A DNA stretch of 64,000 nt from Duganella sp. Root336D2 (GTDB taxonomy: Bacteria > Pseudomonadota > Gammaproteobacteria > Burkholderiales > Burkholderiaceae_D): the NCBI RefSeq assembly GCF_001425005.1, contig NZ_LMDB01000008.1:24886-88885 (forward strand), given 5' to 3'. The notes beneath the pieces are model-generated. The model saw only the letters and a list, made by a program, of their open reading frames with translations, was not told the DNA's origin and made no database searches. The stretch's first letter is position 1. Every line of letters starts with the position of its first letter. Position numbers and translations under genes: made by a program. Positions 32,627-41,355 of the stretch are shown one piece after another.

Positions 32627-33247
32627 ATGCCCGCCTACGATTTCTATTTCAGCCGCCTGACTTACGAGTCGGGCGATTGGGATGTCGATATCCGCATGCC
32701 GAGCAATGTGCTCAACTCACTGGTCGAATACACGACCCTGAAAGTTGATCCCGTTGAGCGCATTGTGGCCCTGTCCGACCCGAAGATGCTGGAAGCGCCG
32801 TTCTGCTACCTGGCCGGCCATAAGCTGGTGCAGTTCACGCCCGCCGAGCGCAAGAACTTCGAGCGCTACGTGCGGGGCGGCGGCTTTGTCTTCGTGGACG
32901 ACTGCAACCACGATATCGACGGGCTGTTTGCGAAATCGTTCGAGGCGGAAGTGGCGAAAATCTTCGGCCCGAAAGCACTGCACAAGATCTCCAACAGCCA
33001 TCCCTTGTATTCGGCTTTTTTCAAGTTCGACGGACCGCCGAATACCGGGGTGGAGCTGAATGGCTGGGGGGACGACCTGGTGCACGACTACCTGAAAGCC
33101 GTGGAATTCGGCGGCCGCATCAGGCTTTTGTACAGCAATAAGGACTATGGCTGCGAGTGGGATTATGATTTCCGCAACAAGCGTTGGCTGGCAATCGACA
33201 ACACGCGCTTCGCAGTCAATATCATTCAATACGCGTTGGGGGCATGA
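32627..33247 (+). CDS. DUF4159 domain protein
   Basis: A 206-residue protein matching DUF4159: PAYDFYFSRLTYESGDWDVD at the start, FERYVRGGGFVFVDDCNHD in the centre (a GATase1/ThuA-like beta strand and turn), and DYGCEWDYDFRNKRWLAID near the end. The family has a flavodoxin- or GATase-like fold, unknown activity, and is commonly linked with MoxR and DUF58 genes. Longer homologues have a signal peptide; this copy has none, so it is probably cytosolic or carried by partners. The stop overlaps the MoxR start (ATGA), indicating coupling. Confidence 0.85.
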   Translation: MPAYDFYFSRLTYESGDWDVDIRMPSNVLNSLVEYTTLKVDPVERIVALSDPKMLEAPFCYLAGHKLVQFTPAERKNFERYVRGGGFVFVDDCNHDIDGLFAKSFEAEVAKIFGPKALHKISNSHPLYSAFFKFDGPPNTGVELNGWGDDLVHDYLKAVEFGGRIRLLYSNKDYGCEWDYDFRNKRWLAIDNTRFAVNIIQYALGA

Positions 33248-34245
33248 CCGTGGCTGAAAGCGGCTGGAGCGAAAATGAGATCGGCGTACTGAACGCCAAG
33301 GTAAAGGCACTGAAGGCGAGCATGGGCCGCGTCATCATCGGCCAGGAGGAAGTGATCGATTCGCTGGTCATCTGCCTGCTGGCCGGGGGACATGCGCTGG
33401 TGGAGGGCGTGCCCGGCCTGGGCAAGACCCTGCTGGTCAAATCGCTGGCGCAGGCGACCGACATGGAGTTCCGCCGCGTGCAGTTCACGCCGGACCTGAT
33501 GCCGTCCGATATCGTCGGCACCGAGATCCTGGAGGAGGACCATGCGACGCGCAAGCGCGAGTTCCGCTTCCAGCAAGGTCCGGTATTCACGCAAGTGCTG
33601 CTGGCGGACGAGATCAACCGCGCCCCGCCCAAGACCCAGTCGGCGCTGCTGGAAGCGATGCAGGAACGCTCGGTGACCTTTGCCGGCCAGACGCACAAGC
33701 TGCCGCGCCCATTCTTCGTGCTGGCAACGCAGAATCCGATCGAACAGGCTGGTACCTATCCGCTGCCGGAGGCGCAACTGGACCGCTTCCTGCTGCACAT
33801 CGATGTCGGCTATCCGACTGAAGACGAAGAGATTGCGATGGTGTCCGCCACGACGCACGCCGGCCTGAAAGATGCCGAGCCGGCGATGGATGTGGAAACC
33901 TTGCTGCGCCTGCAGGCGCTGGTGCGCGATATCGAGATCGGCGAGCACCTTTTGCGGTATGCAACGCGCCTGGTGCGCGCTACGCGCCCGCGCGAGACGA
34001 CAGTGGAAGCGGTCAAGAAGCACGTCGGGTGGGGCGCCGGCCCGCGCGCAGGTCAGGCGCTGGTGTTGGCGTCGAAGGCACGCGCGCTGATGCAGGGCCG
34101 GCTGGCGGTGACGCGTGAGGATATCGGCCACATGCTGCTGCCGGTGCTGGCGCACCGCGTGCTGCGCAACTTCGAAGCGGAAGCGGACGGCATTGCAATT
34201 GCCGACATCCTGGCCGCATTGCACGACGCAATCAAGCCCGGGTAA
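33244..34245 (+). CDS. MoxR family AAA+ ATPase
   Basis: A 333-residue MoxR ATPase. Walker A is GVPGLGKT near residue 55, Walker B is LLADEINRAPPKTQ near 119, and sensor 1 is FFVLATQNPIEQAGTYPLPE near 158. MoxR proteins act as chaperones that assemble or activate partner complexes, usually with VWA- or DUF58-containing proteins encoded next door, as here. The start at 33244 is set by the ATGA overlap with DUF4159 and the family N-terminus. The DUF58 gene follows after 3 bases, so MoxR-DUF58-BatA forms the core of this part of the operon. Confidence 0.93.
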   Translation: MTVAESGWSENEIGVLNAKVKALKASMGRVIIGQEEVIDSLVICLLAGGHALVEGVPGLGKTLLVKSLAQATDMEFRRVQFTPDLMPSDIVGTEILEEDHATRKREFRFQQGPVFTQVLLADEINRAPPKTQSALLEAMQERSVTFAGQTHKLPRPFFVLATQNPIEQAGTYPLPEAQLDRFLLHIDVGYPTEDEEIAMVSATTHAGLKDAEPAMDVETLLRLQALVRDIEIGEHLLRYATRLVRATRPRETTVEAVKKHVGWGAGPRAGQALVLASKARALMQGRLAVTREDIGHMLLPVLAHRVLRNFEAEADGIAIADILAALHDAIKPG

Positions 34246-34248
34246 GCA

Positions 34249-35139
34249 ATGCTGGAAACACCTGCGCTGCTGGCGCATTCCGCCGATCTCGAGCTGGTGA
34301 TCCGCCACGTGCTGGCTGGTCTCGGCCATGGCATCCATGCGGGGCGCGAACGCGGCGCCGGTGTGGAGTTCTCGGAATACCGTGCCTATGCGCCGGGCGA
34401 CGAGTGGCGGCGCGTCGACTGGAAGCTGCTGGCGCGCGCCGATCGCTACTACGTGCGCGAGGCGGAGCGCGACAGCCATGTTGCGGCCTGGCTGGTGCTG
34501 GACGCTACCGCTTCGATGGCGGAGCCAAGCCGGCGGGTTGATGGACTGAGCAAGCATTGGTATGCGCGCACGGCGCTGGCTTGCGTGGCGGCGATTGCCC
34601 AGCGCCAGGGCGATGCCTTCGGCCTGCTGGTGGTTTCCAACGGCAAGGTCGAATTCACGCAAGCCTCGCGCGGACCGCGCCATTTGCAGCGCGTTCTGGC
34701 GGCCTTGCAGCGCGCCACGCCATCCGGCGAACTGCCCGATGCCGAAACCCTGCGCGCCAGCCTGCATTTCGCACGCTCGCAAAGCATGGTGTTTGCCGCA
34801 ACGGATGCATTGGACTGGCCTTCGCCGCTGGGCCAAGCGCTGGTTCGCCTGCGCCATATGCGGCACGACGTGCGCTTGCTGGCCTTGCGTACCGAGGCTG
34901 AAGTCGAAGCGGGCTTCGCCACCGGCCATGCCTATCGCGACCCGGAACAGGGAATCCGCCTGCACAGCTTTACCCGCGCCGGCCGCGACGGATACCGCAC
35001 GGCGCTCGAATCGCACTTCTCTGCCGTACGCGCCGCATGCCGCCGGCATGACCTGCCGTTGTGCGAAGCGCGGATTGAGCAGCCGCTTGGCGAAGTACTG
35101 CGCACGTGGCTGAGGACTCCGGAGGCGCGCAGGCCATGA
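34249..35139 (+). CDS. DUF58 protein (VWA-like, MoxR partner)
   Basis: A 296-residue DUF58 protein. The signature region is GAGVEFSEYRAYAPGDEWRR followed by VDWKLLARADRYYVRE, and the downstream WLVLDATASMAEPS is the VWA-type MIDAS-like motif (D-x-T-x-S). DUF58 proteins are membrane-peripheral partners of MoxR ATPases. It sits between MoxR and the BatA-like gene, with an ATGA overlap at its 3' end. The role is inferred to be assembly or control of an envelope complex, possibly including the exported TldD/TldE enzymes encoded upstream. Confidence 0.9.
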   Translation: MLETPALLAHSADLELVIRHVLAGLGHGIHAGRERGAGVEFSEYRAYAPGDEWRRVDWKLLARADRYYVREAERDSHVAAWLVLDATASMAEPSRRVDGLSKHWYARTALACVAAIAQRQGDAFGLLVVSNGKVEFTQASRGPRHLQRVLAALQRATPSGELPDAETLRASLHFARSQSMVFAATDALDWPSPLGQALVRLRHMRHDVRLLALRTEAEVEAGFATGHAYRDPEQGIRLHSFTRAGRDGYRTALESHFSAVRAACRRHDLPLCEARIEQPLGEVLRTWLRTPEARRP

Positions 35140-36128
35140 CCAGCATGCAGCCTTTATGGTGGTTTGCCTTGCCGGTGCTGTTGCTGCCGCTGTGGTGGCA
35201 TATGCGCAAGCGCGAGCGCACGCGCACCGACTTGCTGGCCACTGCCCGCTTCCTGCCCGCCGCTGCGCCGCAGCAGCAACGGGTGCTGCGCTGGACCGAA
35301 GTGCCGCTCCTGCTGGTGCGGCTGGCGTTGCTGGCTGTGCTGATCGCCTGGATGGCGGTGCTTGCCATGCCGTGGAAGGGCGACACGGTGTTTATCGATC
35401 CATCGCTTGTATCTTCGCCGTGGGCTGCGCAGCAGGTGCAGTCGGCTGCAATGAGTGGCGCCGCGCGCGCGCCGCTGCCCGCCGACCTGTGGAATTGGCT
35501 GGCCCGCAACGAGCACGAATGGCGCCCCGAGGCACGCTTCCTCATCCTCGCCCCCCGTGCCGCCATGCCCGCGCTTCCCCCGCGCCTGGCCCACGCGGCC
35601 GACCTGCGGCTCGCCCCGCCGGTTGCGGCTGGCACGCCTGCTCCGCCCCGCGAGCGCCACGTCGTCGTCGCTGCGCCGGCCGAGCGCCTGCCGCACTGGC
35701 AAGCCCTGTTCGCTGCCTTCGACACCGCTGCCGACGGTGCGAGCCGCTATATGATTTCCGATACGCCGACAGCTGCGACCGAGCTGATCGTCTGGGACCG
35801 CACGGACAAGGAACCGCCGGCCGCCTGGACGGCCCGCCTCTGGTGGCGTACCGCCAGCACTACTGGACAGACGCCATCCGCGCAAGGCCTCACCTGGACC
35901 GCCCCGCAATGGCCATTGCAGGACGTCGACGCCGCACGCGCGCTCTACGAGCGCTGGCAGGCGGCGACCGCGCAGCCGGCCCCCTACCCAATGCCTGCGC
36001 AAACCCTGGCAGCCGGGCGCAAGGTGCCGCTGGCAACGCCGCTGGGCCGTTCTCCGGAATGGCTGGCGCTAGCCATGCTGGCATTGTTCGCGCTCGAAAG
36101 GATCCTTACCCATGCCCGCCGCCGCTGA
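35136..36128 (+). CDS. BatA-like N-terminal domain membrane protein
   Basis: A 330-residue protein. The first 80 residues follow the BatA (aerotolerance) N-terminal pattern: a hydrophobic helix (LWWFALPVLLLPLWWHMRKR), a short RTDLLATARFL segment, then WTEVPLLLVRLALLAVLIAW as a second helix. The rest is a periplasmic alanine/proline-rich region with no clear VWA MIDAS motif, ending in a C-terminal helix (LALAMLALFALERILTHARR). BatA-like proteins co-occur with MoxR and DUF58. The start at 35136 is set by the ATGA overlap with DUF58. Confidence 0.8.
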   Translation: MTSMQPLWWFALPVLLLPLWWHMRKRERTRTDLLATARFLPAAAPQQQRVLRWTEVPLLLVRLALLAVLIAWMAVLAMPWKGDTVFIDPSLVSSPWAAQQVQSAAMSGAARAPLPADLWNWLARNEHEWRPEARFLILAPRAAMPALPPRLAHAADLRLAPPVAAGTPAPPRERHVVVAAPAERLPHWQALFAAFDTAADGASRYMISDTPTAATELIVWDRTDKEPPAAWTARLWWRTASTTGQTPSAQGLTWTAPQWPLQDVDAARALYERWQAATAQPAPYPMPAQTLAAGRKVPLATPLGRSPEWLALAMLALFALERILTHARRR

Positions 36129-38175
36129 CCACATGGCCAGCGTGCGCCAACGCATGCTGCAAGCCCTGATCCGCCGCCGCTTTGCAAGCTGGCTGCTGCC
36201 ATTGCTGCCTGCGGCTGCGCTGGCTGCTTCGGTACTTGCTGGTGCCTTCGGTGCCGTCACTCCAGTCACGCTTACCGTCCCCCTCGCAATGGCCGCCGCC
36301 GTCATGCTCTGGGCCGCAATCGACTTCGCGCTGTGGCGCAGGCGCATCGACGAGCAACTGCCAGCCTGGCTGAACGATGCAATTCCCGAGCTGGAAGACA
36401 GTAGCGCCATGCTGGCCGCGGCCCCGCAAACCCCGCTCGGCAGCCTGCAGCGCAGCCGCCTGCTCAAGCGCATCGGCCGGGCCCTCAACGACGAACGCCT
36501 GCGCAGCATTGCAAGCCGGAAGGCCCGTTTCAACGCGATCCCGCTAGCGTTGGCGCTGGCCGCTGCCGCCAGCGCCTGGGCATATGCCGCGGCCTATAGC
36601 CCGCGGCACGCGGTAGCCGCCGGTGCAGGACCAACTGCGCAGGCAGCAATCAGCGCCGCCGGTATCAAGCTGTACGCCGCGCCTCCTGCATATACCGGCG
36701 TGAAGCCAAGCGAAGGCGCACCGCGCGACCTGCAAATTCCCCAGCACAGCAAAGTGCGCTGGTGTGCGCTCAATGCCGACGCTATCGTCGAACTTGGCGA
36801 CGGCCAATCGCTGCCGGCCGAAGCAGGCAAATGCGCCGAATGGATCGCCAGCGACGCCATTTTCTGGCGCAGCCGCCTCAACGCAAGCCAGCGCTACACA
36901 ATCCGCGTGACGCCCGACCTGGCGCCGCAGGTCGCAATCGTCGCGCCAAATGAATCGGTCAGCGTGCTGAAGCCGGATGCCCAAAGCGCGCAGATCAACA
37001 TCAGCGTCAGCGACGACTATGCCGTCGCCAGGGCTACCCTGCATATGACCCTGGCGCGCGGCAGCGGCGAGAACATCCGCTTCACCGACAAGGAAAGCCC
37101 GCTCCCGGCATCAGCCGACCCGCGCAAGCGCAGCTGGAACAAACAGTGGATGCTGAAAGAACTCGGCATGGAACCCGGCGACGAACTGTACTTCTTCGTG
37201 CGCGCCAGCGACAACGCTCCGGTGCCGCATATCGCTCAATCGCCTACCTATACGCTGCGCCTGCCCGGCCAGCAAGGCGAAGCCCTCGAATCGACGGCAT
37301 TGCCATCGATGGTGAAACCGGAGAACCTGCGCAGCCAGCGCCAGATCATCATCGATACCGAACAACTGGTCGCTGATGCTCCGCGCCTCGCTGCAGTGGA
37401 ACTGCGCGCCCGCAGCGAGAAGATCGCCGGCGACCAGGCCAAGCTGCGCCTGCGCTACGGCCAGTTCCTGGGCGAGGAATCGTCCCTGTTCGGCGAGGAG
37501 GAGCACGGCGATGGCGACGAACATGGTGGGGCCGGCACCCAAGGCGCAGCCGGCTTTGGCAGCGGCAATATCGCCGCGCAGTTCGGCCATGCGCACGACC
37601 AGGAAGGCAACGCCACCATCTTCGACCCGGCGACCAAGGAAGTGCTGCGCCGTGCTTTGCGGGCAATGTGGGACGCTGAAAAGCAGCTTCGCGCCATCGC
37701 GCCCAGGCCGGCTTTGCCGCCTGAGTACAAGGCGCTTGGCGCCATCAAGGAATTACAGCAGGCGGAACGCGTCTACCTGCATCGCACGGCCTTCGTGCCG
37801 CCGGCTATCAAGGAAGAGAAGCGCATGACCGGCGAGATGGCTGGCGCCTCCAGCTACCGCCGCGCCCAGGGCGCTGCCAACGAATTGGTACCGGCAGACG
37901 TACGCGAACTGGTGCAAGCCCTGGGCGGCGATGGCGCGTTGCCCGCCCTGTGGAGCAAGGCAGCACGGGAAGCAGTGGCGCGTATCGGCGATGAAGAACA
38001 ACGCCTGTCCGCGCAAGGCGCCGTGCAGGACGTGGCCGACGGATGCCTGCCCTGCCGCGCCCAGCTGCGTGCCTGGTTGCGTGCCACGGTGCGGCAGCCG
38101 GCCGTGCTGCTGCAGGCACGGCCGCAAGCGCAGACGAAATTCGGCCGGGCTTTGCTGGGGAAGGGCGCGCCGTGA
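36112..38175 (+). CDS. DUF4175-like membrane protein of the MoxR operon
   Basis: A 687-residue protein with two N-terminal hydrophobic helices (about residues 25-65), a third near 145-160 (AIPLALALAAAASAWAYAAA region), then a large extracytoplasmic part. YAAPPAYTGVKPSEGAPRDL and VSDDYAVARATLHM are typical of the DUF4175-like proteins that follow MoxR-DUF58-BatA genes. A Gly/His/Asp/Glu-rich loop (EEEHGDGDEHGGAGTQG, near residue 465) could bind metal or be simply flexible. The start overlaps the BatA-like gene by 17 bases. Function is unknown; it is likely a structural part of the MoxR-assisted complex. Confidence 0.75.
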   Translation: MPAAADHMASVRQRMLQALIRRRFASWLLPLLPAAALAASVLAGAFGAVTPVTLTVPLAMAAAVMLWAAIDFALWRRRIDEQLPAWLNDAIPELEDSSAMLAAAPQTPLGSLQRSRLLKRIGRALNDERLRSIASRKARFNAIPLALALAAAASAWAYAAAYSPRHAVAAGAGPTAQAAISAAGIKLYAAPPAYTGVKPSEGAPRDLQIPQHSKVRWCALNADAIVELGDGQSLPAEAGKCAEWIASDAIFWRSRLNASQRYTIRVTPDLAPQVAIVAPNESVSVLKPDAQSAQINISVSDDYAVARATLHMTLARGSGENIRFTDKESPLPASADPRKRSWNKQWMLKELGMEPGDELYFFVRASDNAPVPHIAQSPTYTLRLPGQQGEALESTALPSMVKPENLRSQRQIIIDTEQLVADAPRLAAVELRARSEKIAGDQAKLRLRYGQFLGEESSLFGEEEHGDGDEHGGAGTQGAAGFGSGNIAAQFGHAHDQEGNATIFDPATKEVLRRALRAMWDAEKQLRAIAPRPALPPEYKALGAIKELQQAERVYLHRTAFVPPAIKEEKRMTGEMAGASSYRRAQGAANELVPADVRELVQALGGDGALPALWSKAAREAVARIGDEEQRLSAQGAVQDVADGCLPCRAQLRAWLRATVRQPAVLLQARPQAQTKFGRALLGKGAP

Positions 38176-39848
38176 ACGTGGACATCAACCTCCTGTACGG
38201 TGGCGCGGTGCTGGCCGGGACGGTAAGCGCTCTGCTTTACATGCGCAAGAAGCGCTGGCTGGACGCGGCGCTGGCGATAGCCGCTGGCGCATCGTTGGCG
38301 ACCCTGCTGGCCGCGCCGAACGCGCCCGCAGGCGAGGCGCAGCGAATCGTCCTGGAGACCGCCGGCGCATCGCCGGCAATGCCCGGTGAGCGACTTGCCG
38401 AAGCGCTGGCGCAATTGCCGTCGGCGCCGCGCGGCACAGTCGTCGAGGTCCGGGGCCAGGGCCTGCATGAGGCGCAATGGCGCGACATCCCCGTGCGTCC
38501 GATCCAGTGGCAGCCTGCGAAGGACGGCCTGCTGTGGCTTGACTTCCCGCGCTCGCTGCCGCTCGGACGCAGTTTTGCGCTGACGGTGCGGCGCGATGCG
38601 CCGCAAACCGACTGGCGCCTGCAACTGCTGGCGGAAAACGGCCTGGTGCTTTCCGAGTCGCGCGCTACTGCCGCATCGCAGGCGTTGACCGTCCAGTGGC
38701 AGCCGCCAATGGCGGAATCAATGGTGCTGCAGGCGCGCTTGCTGGACAAGGCGGGCAAGGCCATCACCCAAGGCCCGGTGCCTCTGCGCGTGCTCGACGC
38801 CGTACCCTTGCAAGTGCAAGGCCGCTTCAGCTCGCCGTCCTTCGACACGCGGGTCTTGAACCGCTTGCTGACGGACTCCAATGCCGTCGTCGATTGGCAG
38901 ACTACGCTGGGCAAGGCGCTGACCCGTAGCGAGGAAGCCCGTGCGCCGCTGACGCATCCCAACGCGCTGGTGGCCGATGCAGGCTGGCTCGAGGGCGGCG
39001 GCATGCGCAATGCCTTGGCCCAGGTCGCGCAGGGCATGCCGCTGCTGGTCCTGGGCGGCAATGCAGGCGACGCCGCGCTGTGGCAGCGTGAGCTAGGATT
39101 AAAGCTGGCGTCCCAATCCGCCACCACGGAGCAGGAAGATGCACGCCACCTGGCTTTCGCTGGCACCACCCTGGCTTTCGCGCCGGGCGCGCAAATGCCA
39201 ACGGCTGGCGGCCCATGGCAGGCCATCGCTCGTGATAGGGACGGCAAGGCATGGCTGTGGCAGCGCGACTGGCATAAAGGCCGCATCCTTTGGCTGGGCT
39301 TGCGCGACTGGCACCGCCATGCCATCAGCGAACCCGCGGCGCTCGCCTCATGGTGGCAGCAAGTGATCGACCTGGCGGCGCAGGGCAGCGAACAGAAAGT
39401 GCGCTGGCTGGATGCAGACCCTATGCCGCTGGCAGGCCTGCGCACCGAGGTGTGCGCGCAAGGCGTGGCAACAGGCAGTGCCGTCACCGTGGGGCAGGCC
39501 GCAACGCAGTGGCAAGCCCGCAGCGAACGCGCCGATGCCGCCTGCGTTGCGCTCTGGCCACGCGCCGCCGGTTGGCTGCGCGCGCGCAGCGGCGACGCGG
39601 AAAGCGCCGTCTATGTCTACGCTCCACATGACTGGCCGGGATGGCAGGCGGCGCTGCGCCATGAAGCGACCGCACGTTTTGCAGGCCGCAGCTCCCAGCC
39701 AGTCGCCGACGTTGCCGGCGATGCGTCCGTGCGCGCCGCGCCGGGCGCCGGCGAGGCGCAACTGTGGGCCAGCGCCGTGCCGCGCTGGCTGCTGGCGATC
39801 GCGTTCGCTGTCAGCTTGTTGCTTCTGTGGTGGCGTGAGCGCCGTTGA
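38172..39848 (+). CDS. Membrane protein with two end-helices, last gene of the MoxR operon
   Basis: A 558-residue protein starting at GTG 38172, where GTGA overlaps the stop of the previous gene. A helix near the N-terminus (YGGAVLAGTVSALLYMR) and another at the extreme C-terminus (WLLAIAFAVSLLLLWWRERR) flank a large, probably periplasmic region. That region includes VLGGNAGDAALWQRELGLKL and RILWLGLRDWHRH, in which a GATase-like fold is plausible, as in the C-terminal parts of BatA-type proteins. I do not recognise a named family. Position and topology suggest a partner of the BatA-like and DUF4175-like proteins. Confidence 0.7.
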   Translation: MNVDINLLYGGAVLAGTVSALLYMRKKRWLDAALAIAAGASLATLLAAPNAPAGEAQRIVLETAGASPAMPGERLAEALAQLPSAPRGTVVEVRGQGLHEAQWRDIPVRPIQWQPAKDGLLWLDFPRSLPLGRSFALTVRRDAPQTDWRLQLLAENGLVLSESRATAASQALTVQWQPPMAESMVLQARLLDKAGKAITQGPVPLRVLDAVPLQVQGRFSSPSFDTRVLNRLLTDSNAVVDWQTTLGKALTRSEEARAPLTHPNALVADAGWLEGGGMRNALAQVAQGMPLLVLGGNAGDAALWQRELGLKLASQSATTEQEDARHLAFAGTTLAFAPGAQMPTAGGPWQAIARDRDGKAWLWQRDWHKGRILWLGLRDWHRHAISEPAALASWWQQVIDLAAQGSEQKVRWLDADPMPLAGLRTEVCAQGVATGSAVTVGQAATQWQARSERADAACVALWPRAAGWLRARSGDAESAVYVYAPHDWPGWQAALRHEATARFAGRSSQPVADVAGDASVRAAPGAGEAQLWASAVPRWLLAIAFAVSLLLLWWRERR

Positions 39849-39874
39849 GCTGCAAGCTGTGCTAATGTCATTGC

Positions 39875-40663
39875 ATGAAAGCGATCGACGAATTCCGGGC
39901 CAAGCCAGGCCTGCGGCTACGCGACAAGGATGCTGAAGCGGACAGCAAACCCGATCGGGACTTGCTGGACAAAATGCTGGACGACATTTCCGACCTGCAG
40001 GAGATGCTCTACGCTGAGCGCAAACGCAAGCTGCTGATCGTGTTGCAGGGTACGGATACTGCCGGCAAGGACGGCACCGTGCGCCACCTGTTCAGCAGGA
40101 TCAACCCCATGGGCTTGCGTGCCGTCGGTTTCCGGGCGCCGACCGGGATCGAGGCGGCGCACGACTTCCTGTGGCGCATTCACCGCGAAGTGCCGAAAGC
40201 CGGCGAGATTGCAGTCTTCAACCGCAGCCACTACGAGGATGTGCTGGTCACCCGCGTGCTGGGCATGATCACGCCGCAGGAATGCAAGCGCCGCTATGCG
40301 CAGATTCGCGACTTCGAACGCATGCTGGCCGAAAGCGGCACCACCATCGTCAAGCTGTTCCTGCACATTTCGAAGGACGAACAGAAAGAACGCCTGCAGG
40401 CGCGCGTCGACGACCCGCACAAGCACTGGAAGTTCGACCCGGAAGACCTGAAGCAGCGCGAGCTCTGGAAGAATTACCAGAAGGCCTATGAAGATGCGAT
40501 CACGGAGACCGACGCCGGCCATGCGCCGTGGTATGTGGTCCCCGCGAATTCAAAACGCTATCGGAACGAAGTCGTCGCCCGCCTGCTGCTGGAAACCTTG
40601 CGTGGCATGCGGCTCGACTGGCCGCCGCCCGACAAGCGGCTGTTGAAGCTCAAGGTGCGCTAA
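39875..40663 (+). CDS. Polyphosphate kinase 2 family protein (PPK2)
   Basis: A 262-residue single-domain PPK2. Walker A is GTDTAGKDGT near residue 58, the lid region contains INPMGLRAVGFRAP, and Walker B is FNRSHYEDVLV near 115, followed by ERMLAESGTTIVKLFLHISK. PPK2 enzymes transfer phosphate between polyphosphate and nucleotides. The one-domain form is used by classes I and III; the class cannot be fixed by eye. It follows the MoxR operon after 26 bases and may be read from the same transcript. Its stop overlaps the convergent flavin-binding gene by 14 bp. Confidence 0.92.
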   Translation: MKAIDEFRAKPGLRLRDKDAEADSKPDRDLLDKMLDDISDLQEMLYAERKRKLLIVLQGTDTAGKDGTVRHLFSRINPMGLRAVGFRAPTGIEAAHDFLWRIHREVPKAGEIAVFNRSHYEDVLVTRVLGMITPQECKRRYAQIRDFERMLAESGTTIVKLFLHISKDEQKERLQARVDDPHKHWKFDPEDLKQRELWKNYQKAYEDAITETDAGHAPWYVVPANSKRYRNEVVARLLLETLRGMRLDWPPPDKRLLKLKVR

Positions 40664-41297
40664 CCCAGTCGCGCACGTAAGCCGGCGCCGCAACCGCGCA
40701 CGCCGCATCTGCCACCGGCCCCGTGCGGAGCAGCACCATCGGCAGCTCGCCCACCCAGGCAGCGATGCCCATGTCTTCCTCGTCATCTTCCGGCCCGCCG
40801 CTGCGCACCTTGCACGCTGCCTCGGCCAGCGGGATCCGCAGCACCGTGGTGGCTGCATGCTCCTTGTCGTTGCCGCCGCGGACTTCCAGGCGGCGGCCCG
40901 GCGCCAAGTGGTCCATGAAGGCGTCCAGCGTGCGGCGTTGTTCGGCCTCGCCCACCGCTTCGAAGCGGCCATAGATCATCACCGAGCGATAGTTCATCGT
41001 ATGGTTGAAGGCCGAGCGCGCCAGCACCAGGCCGTCCAGGTGGGTGATGGTGACGCAGGCGTCCTGCGCCATCAGCTGCTTCAGCATGCGGCTGCCGTTT
41101 GAGCCATGGATGTACAGGTGGTCGCCTTCGCGCCAGCAGGCGGTCGGGATGCAGTGCGCACCTTGCCCGTCGCTGAAGGCGATATGGCAGATGTAGGCGG
41201 CATCGACGATGGCGCGCACCAGTTCAGGTTCATAGGCGGCGTTGGCGGCGCCACGTCGCACGCGGGTGCGGTCGGTTGGGGGAGGTGTTGTATTCAT
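40650..41297 (-). CDS. Pyridoxamine 5'-phosphate oxidase-like FMN-binding protein
   Basis: A 215-residue split-barrel flavoprotein of the PNPOx-like group. Features include CHIAFSDGQGAHCIPTACW, DHLYIHGSNGSRMLKQL, and SAFNHTMNYRSVMIYGRFE, which line the FMN pocket in relatives annotated as pyridoxamine 5'-phosphate oxidase family. It is not a canonical PdxH, lacking that enzyme's C-terminal substrate motif. It is divergent from a MocR-type regulator that uses PLP as effector, a common pairing. The 5' end is shared with the regulator's leader region. A role in B6 or flavin-dependent reduction is inferred. Confidence 0.82.
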   Translation of the reverse strand: MNTTPPPTDRTRVRRGAANAAYEPELVRAIVDAAYICHIAFSDGQGAHCIPTACWREGDHLYIHGSNGSRMLKQLMAQDACVTITHLDGLVLARSAFNHTMNYRSVMIYGRFEAVGEAEQRRTLDAFMDHLAPGRRLEVRGGNDKEHAATTVLRIPLAEAACKVRSGGPEDDEEDMGIAAWVGELPMVLLRTGPVADAACAVAAPAYVRDWVSAP

Positions 41298-41307
41298 GGC
41301 ATCGGAC

Positions 41308-41313
41308 TATAAT
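41308..41313 (+). promoter_or_regulatory. Perfect -10 hexamer TATAAT before the MocR gene
   Basis: TATAAT lies 42 bases before the ATG at 41356, in the short divergent region. The best -35 candidate, TTGTAT at 41288, is only 14 bases upstream, so activator help may be needed. The transcript start would fall near 41320, which excludes the upstream ATG at 41296 and supports the start at 41356. CCCCTG and CAGGGG half-sites flank the leader. Confidence 0.45.
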
Positions 41314-41355
41314 GTCCTGCTGGCCCCTGCAACAGGTCCAGGGGTATGTAAAACC

